Below, piece by piece: positions 17,192 to 26,232 of a stretch of DNA of 64,000 bases. The stretch covers positions 62,001 to 126,000 of the forward strand of contig JADJQA010000001.1 of the NCBI GenBank assembly GCA_016712985.1, read 5' to 3'. This DNA is from Sulfuritalea sp. Lineage in GTDB: Bacteria > Pseudomonadota > Gammaproteobacteria > Burkholderiales > Rhodocyclaceae. Position numbers and translations under genes: made by a program. The stretch's first letter is position 1, and each line of letters begins with the position of its first letter. The notes under the pieces were generated by a model, which was not told where the DNA came from, did not search any database, and was given only the letters and a program-made list of their open reading frames with translations.

Positions 17192-19712
17192 CGAACAGGC
17201 TTCCTTGCCCGTTGGCAGCTTCTTTCGGTGTGACGATGGGGGACGGACTGAAAGGCGGCATATTCATGCCAGCGGTGATTGATTCCACGGCAAGATCGAT
17301 GAGGCGCCGCAGGAAGGCCGCCCGGTCGCCCGCGCATTCCCTTTCGATCCGCTCGAACAGCTCGGCGCCGACATTCTTGCGGGCCTGTTTCAGGAAGGAC
17401 TTTTCCCCCTCGGCCTGAATTACGGTTTCGAACATCCGCCGCACCGCAGCCGAATCCGGCTTCGGGACGGCGAATGGAAGACCCGGCAGATCGGTCAGGT
17501 CCTGGGCCATGGATTCGTCGATTTCCGGCGGTTCTTCTTTCTGCAGCAGCGCATCGATACGCATCGCCAGCCTGAGATCCTTGTTCCGGCCCGCCTGCCG
17601 ATACGCGCGCACCATATCGTCGTAGTCGCGATCGCTGGCGATGAACCCGTGTTTGGCGCTACGCGCGGCGACGGCGTGATAGACAAAGATCGGCTGATCC
17701 GGCCAGCGCTTTCGCGCCACCTCGGCGAACTTTTCCGCCAGGTCATGTTCGCCATGTCGACTGAATGCCTCGCATATCCCGACGGTGGTCGTCGCGTCGT
17801 GCTCCAGCGCGGAAGCCGTCGCCATTGTCGCCTTGCGCCAGAAGCTCAGCGGACTCGCGCCCTTGCGGGCAGGCTCTTCGCCGTCCAGCATCTGCGTCAG
17901 GGCGAGGATGTCGGCGGCCGTCAAGCGCTTCGCGACATCGATGCCCGCCTCCTGCTGCAAGCTAGCGGCCAGGCTGTCGCCGACGCGAGAGAAAACTCCT
18001 TGCGCCTCGCGCAACAAGCGCCAGCCGGCCGCCAGTCCGCCGCCCCAGGCGCTCGCCGCCTGCCCTGCCAGGCGCAAGCGCTCCGGACTGCCGTCCTTCT
18101 CGGTCCAGGCTTGCAGCAGCGTCATCCGGCCCTGTTCGGCTGCCGTGTCCAGCCAGGTCGCCGCTTCCTCGATTTCCTTTCGGGCGGCCTCCGCCCTGCC
18201 GGCGGCTATCTGTTTCCCCGCATGGGACAAATGGGCGTTGCCGACCAGGGATCGCACCTTCCGGTTGAGCGGATCCAGCGCCAACAAGCGGCGCGCTGCT
18301 GCTGCCGCTTTCTTGAAGGCATCCGCCGCGAGGGCGGTTTCGACGGCTTCCGCCAGCAGCCCGACATCGTCCGGGAAATACACCAGACCGAATTCAAGCC
18401 GCGCCCGCGATTTTTTCAGGTCACCCTTGCGCCGCCAGAACCGCACCAGATGAATATGCGTGTCGCAGTCGTACACGTCGAACTCCAGGCTTTTCGTCAG
18501 CAGGTCCGCGCCGGCATCACCGAGGATATCGTTGCGAGACAGATTGTCCGCCGAGAGCGCGCAGTGGCGCAGAATCAACGCAGCGCGCAGCCGATCATCG
18601 GCTTCGCCCCTGGCCGCAATCAGTTCGGCAGCGTCAGTCCAGTGGGTTTCGGCGTGACTCAGGTCTCCCGCGATTTCCTGCGCCAGCGCCGTTGCGCACT
18701 CTTCGTCGGCCGGCGACGGGCTACCGAAAATACGCGGACTGGCACATCCGCGCCGCACCGCCCACGGCGCCAGCCAGCGCCATATACGCGTTGCGAGGGA
18801 ATTCGGCAAATCACGGGAATGACGCTGCACAAGATCGAACAAGGCGGCCGGGGCCGGGTCCTCTGCCGTGCCGGCGAGTGCGCGCAGCAAGGGCGCGAGC
18901 GCTTGCGGACAGCCCAGCAGATCCAGGGCAATCGCCTGCTGTGACGAGTTGAGGACGATCCATCGGTGAAGCCATTCCACGCCCGATCCCGCAACTGCAC
19001 GCAGCGGCGCCGCCAGCCGCTCGAACGGTCCGTCGGGCGGCAGCCGTGAAATTGCGGCGCATGCGGCATCCCGGTCGGTTTCCCACAGCACCATGGCCTT
19101 CAGGATGGCACGCAGATCGCGGTAGGGCGAACGATACGGGATGCCCGCCAGGGCCGTCCCCAGCGCCGCCGCGTCATTCTGTGCATAGGCGGCCAGCGCC
19201 GCCTGAGCGGCCGGACGGTGACGCAACAGCAGCGACTCGGCGGGCAGGCGCGCGAAAGCGGCATCGTCGCCCGCCAACAGGACTGGCGCCAGTTGCGCTT
19301 CCAGCGCGGCGATTTGTGGGTCGGATTTATCGCCGGCGCCATCGCCAGACGCGCCACCGCGGGCAACCAGGTAACCCAGCACGTCCCCAAATCGGCCTTC
19401 GTCCAGCATCCAGCCCACATAGGCGCTGTCCCAAAGCGGTGTGCCGCAGATCTCGGTGCGACTGCGCCAAAGCTCGATCGCCTCACGTCGCATGCCCTTG
19501 GCGGCCAGCCCTTGCGCCCGCCCGGCGTAGGCGCTTGCCAGGCCCGCAAGCCACTCGGGGCGCCGCTCCTTCTTGAGCAGCGCCTTGAAGCCATCCATGG
19601 CATCGCGGTAACGGCCTTTCTCCAGGTGAACGAGCGCAAGGCCTTCCTGCTCGTCGATCCCCGCAGCAGTGGATAAGGGCTTTCTTTCAGGACGGGAAGG
19701 TTTGCGGGACAT
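17184..19712 (-). CDS. Large TPR-like helical-repeat protein heading the chaperone island
   Basis: 842 residues, no signal peptide or membrane segment. Degenerate tetratricopeptide units are visible at about 20-60 (GLALVHLEKGRYRDAMDGFKALL), 360-470 and 640-700. The rest is Ala/Leu-rich helical sequence. The C-terminus has a conserved-looking helical domain (about 755-825) before the end PKEAANGQGSLFDE. It overlaps the J-like gene by 8 bp and is first in the order TPR, J, GrpE, Hsp70, zinc ribbon. It may be the client or scaffold of the Hsp70 system; the exact family is not recognised. Confidence 0.75.
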   Translation of the reverse strand: MSRKPSRPERKPLSTAAGIDEQEGLALVHLEKGRYRDAMDGFKALLKKERRPEWLAGLASAYAGRAQGLAAKGMRREAIELWRSRTEICGTPLWDSAYVGWMLDEGRFGDVLGYLVARGGASGDGAGDKSDPQIAALEAQLAPVLLAGDDAAFARLPAESLLLRHRPAAQAALAAYAQNDAAALGTALAGIPYRSPYRDLRAILKAMVLWETDRDAACAAISRLPPDGPFERLAAPLRAVAGSGVEWLHRWIVLNSSQQAIALDLLGCPQALAPLLRALAGTAEDPAPAALFDLVQRHSRDLPNSLATRIWRWLAPWAVRRGCASPRIFGSPSPADEECATALAQEIAGDLSHAETHWTDAAELIAARGEADDRLRAALILRHCALSADNLSRNDILGDAGADLLTKSLEFDVYDCDTHIHLVRFWRRKGDLKKSRARLEFGLVYFPDDVGLLAEAVETALAADAFKKAAAAARRLLALDPLNRKVRSLVGNAHLSHAGKQIAAGRAEAARKEIEEAATWLDTAAEQGRMTLLQAWTEKDGSPERLRLAGQAASAWGGGLAAGWRLLREAQGVFSRVGDSLAASLQQEAGIDVAKRLTAADILALTQMLDGEEPARKGASPLSFWRKATMATASALEHDATTTVGICEAFSRHGEHDLAEKFAEVARKRWPDQPIFVYHAVAARSAKHGFIASDRDYDDMVRAYRQAGRNKDLRLAMRIDALLQKEEPPEIDESMAQDLTDLPGLPFAVPKPDSAAVRRMFETVIQAEGEKSFLKQARKNVGAELFERIERECAGDRAAFLRRLIDLAVESITAGMNMPPFSPSPIVTPKEAANGQGSLFDE

Positions 19713-19811
19713 GAATCTTCACTTGTGTAACGGCGGGGCGGAATGCTACGCGAAGTCGGCGCCGGCACGCCGGCTATCTGTCTTCCCGGTCGACGTGGAT
19801 GGAATCCCCAC

Positions 19812-21887
19812 TTACTCGTCCTCTTCCTTGAGCTTGAAGCTGGCGGCGAGCTTTTGCTGCACCTGCGGCGGCACTTGCGCATAGCGGGCGAACTGGATGT
19901 CGTAGGTCCCCTGGCCGCCGGTCATCGACTTCAGGCGCGAGGCATAGTCGGCGATCTCCGCCAGCGGCACCTCGCCGCTCACGGTCACCAGGCCCTGGCG
20001 TCGTGCCGCGAGGCCGCTTTGCGTCCCCGTGACATGGCCGCGCCGGCTGGACAGATCGCCGGCTATGTCGCCCATCGCGGTTTCCGGCGTGATCACTTCG
20101 ATGCTGACGATGGGCTCCAGAACGATGGCCGCGGCGGCGCGGATGGCCTCCACCGTGGCCTTGCGCCCGGCGCTGAAGAAAGCCACGTCCTTGCCGTCCA
20201 CCGCATGGGTCTTGCCGTCATAGACGATGACGCGGATGTCCTGCACCGGAAAGCCCCCGACCACGCCATCGGTCAGCGCCTGGCGCACGCCTTTCTCCAC
20301 CGCCGCCATGAACACGCCCGGAATCACGCCACCCTTGACCTGGTCCACGAATTCGAAGCCGGCTCCGCGCGGCAGCGGCTCGATCTTCAGATGCACCTCG
20401 CCGAACTGGCCGGCGCCACCCGACTGCTTCTTGTGCCGGCAGTGCCCCTCGGCGTTGGCAGTGATGGTCTCGCTGTAGGCAATCAGCGGCCGCCGGGTGT
20501 CCAGCTCGAGCTTGTACTGGGTTGCCATCTTTTCCAGCTTGTAGCGCAGATGCATCTCGCCGAGGCCGCGAATGACGGTCTCGTGCGTGGTCGGGTGGCG
20601 CTCGACCTCGAAGCAGGGATCTTCCAGTTCGAGTTTGTGCAGGATGTCGAACAGGCGCTGCTCGTCGACCTTGCGCCGCGTCTCGACGGCGAGGCCCTGC
20701 ATCGGCCTTGGGAACTCCAGCGGACGCAGGTGGATGTTGTCTTCGTCGTGCGAGTCGTGCAGCACCGCGTCGAAGTCGATCTCCTCGACCTTGGCCACGG
20801 CGCCGATGTCTCCCGGCAACAGTTCATCGACCTCAAGAAAATCCTTGCCCTGCAACTGGTACAGATGCGCGACCTTGAAGGGCTTCCTGCCGTCGCCGAC
20901 GAAGAGCTGGCCGTCCTTGCGCACTGTCCCTTGATGCACACGGAATACGCTGACCTTTCCCATGTAGGGATCGGCGATGATCTTGAACACATGGGCCAGC
21001 ACATGCAGCGAGGCATCGGGTTTGGCATCGAAGGCTTCGCCGCTTTCGGCCGACTCGCCGCGGTAGTACGGCGGCGGATTGCCCTCCGCCGGATTCGGCG
21101 CCAGCGTCGCCAGCACATGCAGCAGTTCCTCGATGCCGGCGCCGGTGCGGGCCGAGGTAAACAGGATGGGAATCAGATGCCCGGCGCGCAAGGCCTTTTC
21201 GAATGGCGCATGCAGTTCCACCGCATCGGGGTCCTTGCCTTCCTCGAGATAGCGTGCCAGCAGCGACTCGTCCTCTTCGACCAGTTGGTCGATCAGTTGG
21301 CGATGGGCGTGGGCGATCGAATCGAAATCGCTGGTTACGTCACCCCGGCCGCCATCGTGCTCCAGCACTTCGACCACGTCGTGCCGATCATGCGCCGGCA
21401 GGTCGAGCAGCAGGCACTCCTTGCCGAAGCGCTCGCGGATCTCCCCCACCAGACCCGGCAGATCGACGTTGTCGGCGTCGATCTTGTTGATCACGATCAT
21501 CCGCGCCAGGCCGCGCGCATGGGCCGCGTGCATCATGCGCTCGGTCGACAGTTCAATGCCGGTCTGCGCATTGATCACCACCACGGCGGTATCGACGCCG
21601 GCCAGCGCGGCGGTGGCCTGGCCGGAAAAGTCCGGGTAGCCGGGGGTATCGATCAGATGGATGTGCACGCCTTCCCATGCGAAGTTGGCCAGCGCCGAAT
21701 TCAGCGAATGGCCGGCGGATTTCTCCTGTGCGTCGAAATCGCAAACGGTGCTGCCCTTCTCGACGGAACCTTTGATGCTGATCGCGCCTGACTTGAACAG
21801 CAGCGCTTCGGCCAGGGTGGTCTTGCCGGCGCCACCGTGGCCGACGAGGGCGACCGCGCGAATGGATTCAGTGGTGTATCTGGCCAT
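19812..21887 (-). CDS. fusA2: EF-G-like translational GTPase (second EF-G paralogue)
   Basis: 691 residues with the EF-G domain order. The G domain has P-loop GHGGAGKTT (about 16-24), switch-2 DTPGYPDF and NKID. Domain II, domain III (GLGEMHL), domain IV (GQFGEVHLKIEPLPRG) and domain V follow. The P-loop (HGGAGKTTLAEALL) and the GSVEKGSTVCDFDAQEKSAGHS switch-1 region are typical of the 'EF-G-like' paralogues rather than housekeeping FusA. No ribosomal protein or tuf genes lie nearby. GGGAG precedes the ATG. It is the last gene of a four-gene minus-strand run. Confidence 0.88.
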   Translation of the reverse strand: MARYTTESIRAVALVGHGGAGKTTLAEALLFKSGAISIKGSVEKGSTVCDFDAQEKSAGHSLNSALANFAWEGVHIHLIDTPGYPDFSGQATAALAGVDTAVVVINAQTGIELSTERMMHAAHARGLARMIVINKIDADNVDLPGLVGEIRERFGKECLLLDLPAHDRHDVVEVLEHDGGRGDVTSDFDSIAHAHRQLIDQLVEEDESLLARYLEEGKDPDAVELHAPFEKALRAGHLIPILFTSARTGAGIEELLHVLATLAPNPAEGNPPPYYRGESAESGEAFDAKPDASLHVLAHVFKIIADPYMGKVSVFRVHQGTVRKDGQLFVGDGRKPFKVAHLYQLQGKDFLEVDELLPGDIGAVAKVEEIDFDAVLHDSHDEDNIHLRPLEFPRPMQGLAVETRRKVDEQRLFDILHKLELEDPCFEVERHPTTHETVIRGLGEMHLRYKLEKMATQYKLELDTRRPLIAYSETITANAEGHCRHKKQSGGAGQFGEVHLKIEPLPRGAGFEFVDQVKGGVIPGVFMAAVEKGVRQALTDGVVGGFPVQDIRVIVYDGKTHAVDGKDVAFFSAGRKATVEAIRAAAAIVLEPIVSIEVITPETAMGDIAGDLSSRRGHVTGTQSGLAARRQGLVTVSGEVPLAEIADYASRLKSMTGGQGTYDIQFARYAQVPPQVQQKLAASFKLKEEDE

Positions 21888-21925
21888 GATGCAAACTCCC
21901 TTTTTTGCTGGAATCAGCTCAAATT

Positions 21926-22387
21926 TTACCCCTTCGCGTCGCTCCGGCTTTCGCCACCCTGATGATCGCGCGAGGGGATGCGCCACAGCCAGATCGCGGT
22001 GGCAATGCCGATGCATGCCAGCAGGGCCTGTAGCCAGGCCAGGGCAGACAGTGTCCAGATCGAGACGCAGATGGTCAGGCTCATCAGCGTGATGGCGACC
22101 CACTTGATGCGGTACGGAATGCTCCGATGGCGCCGCCATTCGACGATCAGCGGACCAACGGTGGGGTTTTCGATCAGGCGACGGTAGAAGGTTTCCGAGG
22201 CGCGCGCATAGCATGCGGCGGCAACCAGGACAAAGGGGGTGGTCGGCAGGCCGGGCAGGAAAATGCCGATGATGCCCAGCAGCAGGGCGATGCTGCCGAT
22301 AGTCCACAGCACCACGCGCACCAGCAGCGAGGGATGCAACTCCGACTCGGAAATCTCGCAGTACGGTTCCTGTTCGTCGTCCATCAT
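21926..22387 (-). CDS. YbaN-family (DUF454) inner-membrane protein
   Basis: 153 residues with the DUF454 signature GIIGIFLPGLPTTPFVLVAAACYARASE (described here in pieces: LPGLPTTPF then AACYARAS). Four membrane-spanning stretches are likely (about 25-42, 45-62, 92-110 and 115-134). The start overlaps the radical-SAM stop by 4 bp. Function of the family is unknown. Confidence 0.88.
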   Translation of the reverse strand: MMDDEQEPYCEISESELHPSLLVRVVLWTIGSIALLLGIIGIFLPGLPTTPFVLVAAACYARASETFYRRLIENPTVGPLIVEWRRHRSIPYRIKWVAITLMSLTICVSIWTLSALAWLQALLACIGIATAIWLWRIPSRDHQGGESRSDAKG

Positions 22388-24294
22388 CCGCGCAGCGCCC
22401 GGGCGATGAAGTTGCGCAGCACCGTCGTGCGCGGCACGCGGCCGTCAAACCAGTTGCGCACGTCCTGGTCGAGGCCAAGCCCGTGCATGTAGTTGTACAG
22501 GGCCTTGTTCAGCGCTATGCCGAGCGCATCGTGATCGACGCCGCCCGGATCGATGAAACCGATGTCGTTTTTCGCAAACGAAACCGCTGGCAGGGTCTTG
22601 AGCGTGACGCCATACTGTTCGGGGTGCCGGCCGACCGGGGAATGCACGGTGCAGGCAAAGCGGTGGAAGAAGCCGGACTGGATGCAGCCGGCGGCGAACA
22701 GTTGCCGCACGTATTCGAGCGCATCGACGGTGTCCTGCACGGTCTGCGTCGGGAAGCCGTACATCAGGTAGGCATGCACCAGGATGCCAGCCTCCGTGAA
22801 GGCGTGCGTGACACGAGCCACCTGCGCGACCGAGACGCCCTTCTGCATCAGCTTGAGCAGTCGGTCGGAGGCGACCTCGAGTCCGCCGGAGACGGCGATG
22901 CAGCCGCTGTCGGCAAGCTGCCGGCACAGCGCCGGGGTGAAGGACTTCTCGAAGCGGATGTTGCCCCACCAGGAAATCGCCCGCTGCCGCCCCTGCAGTT
23001 CCGCGGCAAGCGCCTTGAGGGCCTTCGGCGGCGCGGCTTCATCGACGAAATGGAAGCCGGTCTGTCCGGTCTCTTCGATGATTGCCTCGATGCGGTCGAC
23101 CAGGGTCGCCGCCGTGACCGCGTCATAGCGGGAAATGTAGTCCAGCGAGACATCGCAAAAGCTGCACTTCTTCCAATAGCAGCCATGGGCGACGGTGAGC
23201 TTGTTCCAGTGGCCGTCGGACCACAGCCGATGCATCGGGTTCAGCATGTCGAGCAGAGACAGGTAGCGGTCGAGCGGCAGGCCGTCCCAGGTTGGAGTTC
23301 CGACCTCGGCGAGCGGAATGTCGCCCGCGCCGGAAGTGCCGCCGTCGATGTAGCGGACGCCGTCGGCGGTACGCACGAAAGTGCGCACTAACCGGTCCTG
23401 CGCGTGCTGGCCGCGCAGGTGTTCGAGCAGGACCAGCAGCGGCCGCTCGCCGTCGTCGAGCATGACGTAGTCGAAGTAATCGAATACCCGCGGCTCGCTC
23501 AGCTCGCGCAATTCGGTATTGACGAAGCCGCCACCGAGGACGGTGACGATAGCCGGATCGTGCCGCTTGATCGCTTGCGCTATGCGAAACGCGCCATACA
23601 CGTTGCCGGGAAACGGCGCCGACACCAGCACCATGCCGGGCGCATGCCGCGCCAGTGCCGCCAGCGTCAGCTCGCACAGCGTGCGGTCAACCAGATTGGG
23701 TGGCGCCGCCAGCGCCAAGGCCAGTGGCTCGAAGCTGGCCTGGCTCTGCGCCAGGGATTCGGCGTAGCGCACGAACTCGAAGCGCGGATCGACCGCTTCG
23801 CGCAGCACGTCGGCGACATCGTTGAGGTAGAGCGTCGCGAAGTGGCGGGCCCGGTCCTGCACCCCCAGCGCGCCGAAGGCCCAGGCTAGCGGATCGCCGC
23901 CGTGCGGATCGACATAGGCGTCGAGCGGCTCGAAACGCGGCCCTTCGGGAAGGAAGTTGCGGCCGCCAATGCGATGCCCGATGGATGGGTCGCGCCCTTG
24001 CAGAAAGGCCACCGCAGGCCCGATGGTGGCGAGATAGCGCTCGAAAGCCCGGTCGAAGGCCTGCACCCGCGGCGTGTGCTGCGGCATCGGCAAGGCCGCG
24101 ATGCACGCGCGCACGGCCAGCAGCCCGTCGCGCGAGAACAGCCGCAGGACCAGGGCCAGCGCCAGGTCTTCCTGCACGGCAGCGATGCCGCGCGAACGCA
24201 GGAAGCCGGTCAGGTAGGCCGTGGACGGATAGGGCGTGTTCAACTGCGTCATCGGCGGGATGACGGACAGCACGCGCAGGGACTTGCCTGTCAT
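22384..24294 (-). CDS. B12-binding-type radical SAM protein with CX4CX2C cluster motif
   Basis: 636 residues. The N-terminal third holds a Rossmann-like B12-binding-type domain (VTVLGGGFVNTELREL). It is followed by the radical-SAM barrel with HGCYWKKCSFCDVSL near residue 380, giving C-x4-C-x2-C instead of the canonical C-x3-C-x2-C. A GG(L/I)E-like SAM motif (SGGLEVASDRLLKLM) follows. ATG 24294 is chosen because it lies one base after the SRAP stop (TGA-C-ATG); a TTG five codons upstream is possible. The substrate is unknown; homologues include methyltransferases and ring-forming enzymes. Confidence 0.82.
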   Translation of the reverse strand: MTGKSLRVLSVIPPMTQLNTPYPSTAYLTGFLRSRGIAAVQEDLALALVLRLFSRDGLLAVRACIAALPMPQHTPRVQAFDRAFERYLATIGPAVAFLQGRDPSIGHRIGGRNFLPEGPRFEPLDAYVDPHGGDPLAWAFGALGVQDRARHFATLYLNDVADVLREAVDPRFEFVRYAESLAQSQASFEPLALALAAPPNLVDRTLCELTLAALARHAPGMVLVSAPFPGNVYGAFRIAQAIKRHDPAIVTVLGGGFVNTELRELSEPRVFDYFDYVMLDDGERPLLVLLEHLRGQHAQDRLVRTFVRTADGVRYIDGGTSGAGDIPLAEVGTPTWDGLPLDRYLSLLDMLNPMHRLWSDGHWNKLTVAHGCYWKKCSFCDVSLDYISRYDAVTAATLVDRIEAIIEETGQTGFHFVDEAAPPKALKALAAELQGRQRAISWWGNIRFEKSFTPALCRQLADSGCIAVSGGLEVASDRLLKLMQKGVSVAQVARVTHAFTEAGILVHAYLMYGFPTQTVQDTVDALEYVRQLFAAGCIQSGFFHRFACTVHSPVGRHPEQYGVTLKTLPAVSFAKNDIGFIDPGGVDHDALGIALNKALYNYMHGLGLDQDVRNWFDGRVPRTTVLRNFIARALRG

Positions 24295-24295
24295 G

Positions 24296-24976
24296 TCAGA
24301 TGGGTTCAAGGAGTTCCGGCCCTTCGTTCCTGGCGTTGCTGACTCGGGTGCTGACCGGATGGGCGCGCATGCCTTGCGCCGGCGCCGGCGCCAGCCATCG
24401 GCTCAGCGCGCCGGCATCGCGATACGCAGGATCGAGCCATGCCTCGAATTGCCCGGCCGCCAGCAGCACCGGCATGCGATCGTGGATCGGCGCCATCAGG
24501 GCATTCGGCGTCGTGGTGATGACGCAGGCGGAAACGATGTCCTGGCCCTCCGGCGACTTCCACGCCGAGAGCAGGCCCGCCATGGCGAAGAACTCGCCGT
24601 CAGCGGCGGGACGGATCAACCAGGGCTGCTTGCGGGCCTTGCCGTCTTCGCTCAGCACCTGCCATTCGTAGAAGCCGTTGGCGGGAATCAGGCAGCGGTG
24701 GCGCTCGAAGCTGGCCTTGAACGAGGGCTTTTCGGCAAGCGTTTCGGCGCGGGCATTGTTCAGCTTGAGACCGATGCTGGCATCTTTGGCCCAGCGCGGA
24801 ATCAGGCCCCATCTGACCAACCGCCCGACACGGCCCACCCCGGGCCGAGCGCGCACCACCAGGATTTCGCTCTGCGGCGCGATGTTGTAGCGCGCCACCC
24901 AGGCGGCGCAGTCCCGCAGGTCGAAGTATTCCCTGAGCCGGGAATGGGGTCCGTGGAGAACGTAGCGTCCGCACAT
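24296..24976 (-). CDS. SRAP-domain protein (YedK/HMCES family)
   Basis: 226 residues starting MCGRYV. Cys2, exposed after removal of Met, forms the covalent thiazolidine link to abasic sites in single-stranded DNA. The other active-site motifs are present: RYNIAPQ (Asn), ANGFYEWQ (Glu), and CVITTTPNALMAPIHDRMPVLL with the His. The length matches bacterial YedK. The frame is open 31 codons upstream, but Cys2 fixes the start. It is the first gene of the run with radical SAM, YbaN and EF-G-like. Confidence 0.93.
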   Translation of the reverse strand: MCGRYVLHGPHSRLREYFDLRDCAAWVARYNIAPQSEILVVRARPGVGRVGRLVRWGLIPRWAKDASIGLKLNNARAETLAEKPSFKASFERHRCLIPANGFYEWQVLSEDGKARKQPWLIRPAADGEFFAMAGLLSAWKSPEGQDIVSACVITTTPNALMAPIHDRMPVLLAAGQFEAWLDPAYRDAGALSRWLAPAPAQGMRAHPVSTRVSNARNEGPELLEPI

Positions 24977-25474
24977 GGTGCCGGTGACAAAGGAAAATGG
25001 AAGGGTAACCGAAGATCGGACCACCGGTAGGCAAACAAGACCGCGCCCCGATCGCCATCCCGCCAGCACCGACTCTTCAGCAACGCTGCCGCCCCGAATC
25101 CGCCATTGCGTCCCGGATCAATGCCAACGCGGCGACGAAGGACCAAGGAAAGTGCGCGCAAGGTTCGTTGTGGTCGGCCCGTCAGTTCTTTGTGCCGATT
25201 CCGACGCCCCGTATCTTGCCTATCCGGGCTATGCGCAAGTCTCGCAAGCTTCGATACGCGATTTGCAAAGACGACCCTTCGTCTTTGCCTGGGGCCAGCG
25301 CTAGCGGTGCCGAGCTGAGTTCTACCTGTGGGTGCCGCCTCGCCGTTGGAGGGATCGACTCGTCGGATTGGAGGGACGATGGCAACCTGCAAAGCGCCAA
25401 TCAGGCCACCCGGGGCACGGGGAAATGTCTGGTTCCAAAAAGATGGACTGGCGCTTTGTGCCCCAAGCAGCCGA
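24977..25474. other. Gene-poor 500-bp gap
   Basis: I find no convincing coding sequence. The gap holds copy 2 of the dispersed motif (25055-25077). It also holds a 10-bp inverted repeat, CAAAGCGCCA (25390-25399) against TGGCGCTTTG (25449-25458), overlapping a GGGGCAC/GTGCCCC pair (25412-25418 and 25458-25464) just downstream of the lysE-type stop. The latter could end transcription, though no T-run is obvious. Confidence 0.45.
25055..25077 (-). repeat. Dispersed 23-bp motif, copy 2
   Basis: Minus strand AAGAGTCGGTGCTGGCGG followed by GATGG; differs from copy 3 at a single base. Confidence 0.55.
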
Positions 25475-26098
25475 TCAAGAACGAGACAACATCTGTCTTA
25501 CTCCGAAGGCAAGAAGCAAGACGCCAAAGAGGGACTCGAAGTAGATTTTGCATCGTCGAAAGGCGTTGCCAGCCCGCTCGGTGGATAGGACGAGGACAAC
25601 CACCGAGAACCAGATTGCAGCGATCATCACAACGGCGGTCACCATCAAGCCAAGCAGCAGCAGACTGGCGTTCTCAGGAGCTGCCGACGAGAGCGCCGAG
25701 GCGTAGTAGAGGGCTGCCTTAGGGTTTGCCATCGTGGTTGAAAATCCTTTGGCAAACATCGAACCGATGGATGATGAATCAGCCGATTCCGTACAGGTTG
25801 GCAGGGGCATTCTTGCCGACCTCAACAATTGGATGCCAAGCCAAGCAATGTAGGCAGCACCACAGATTTTGATGACCAAGAAGAGTGACGGAAACAAAGC
25901 GAACAAAGCACTGACACCCAGCAAGGCCGCGCCTGCCCATACGCCGTTTCCAAGAACCACTCCAGCAGCCACCGCAACCGCATTGCACCTCAGGGCAGTT
26001 ATTGATGTGAAGCTGACCGCCAGGAAATCCGGGCCTGGACTCAGGATGCCCATCGCAGCAATCGCGGCAACTGTTAGAACTGCATATATCGATTCCAC
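25475..26098 (-). CDS. LysE/RhtB-family amino-acid exporter
   Basis: 207 residues with the LysE-type start (GILSPGPDFLAV) and six hydrophobic segments. The central cytoplasmic loop and GFSTTMANPKAALYYAS match the conserved NPKA motif. Codon use is less GC-biased than its neighbours (many A- or T-ending codons), suggesting later acquisition. The substrate is not predictable from sequence. Confidence 0.9.
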   Translation of the reverse strand: MESIYAVLTVAAIAAMGILSPGPDFLAVSFTSITALRCNAVAVAAGVVLGNGVWAGAALLGVSALFALFPSLFLVIKICGAAYIAWLGIQLLRSARMPLPTCTESADSSSIGSMFAKGFSTTMANPKAALYYASALSSAAPENASLLLLGLMVTAVVMIAAIWFSVVVLVLSTERAGNAFRRCKIYFESLFGVLLLAFGVRQMLSRS

Positions 26099-26232
26099 AT
26101 TGAACCTCTGTCATTCGCCTATAGGCACCAAAAAAGGCACTGGACCGGATGCTACCGTTGAAGTTTGTTCCTGCCGACTCTTCCAACCCGGTCACGGTGT
26201 GCCGCTCCGCCGCACTCCGAAACCGCCCGGAA

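Noticed and set aside
19743..21791. A 682-codon open frame on the plus strand opposite the EF-G-like gene
   Set aside because: Antisense to an intact GTPase gene; composition is that of a GC-rich shadow frame.
25328..25588. An 86-codon plus-strand frame in the 25-kb gap
   Set aside because: It overlaps the LysE-type gene in antisense and shows no motif.
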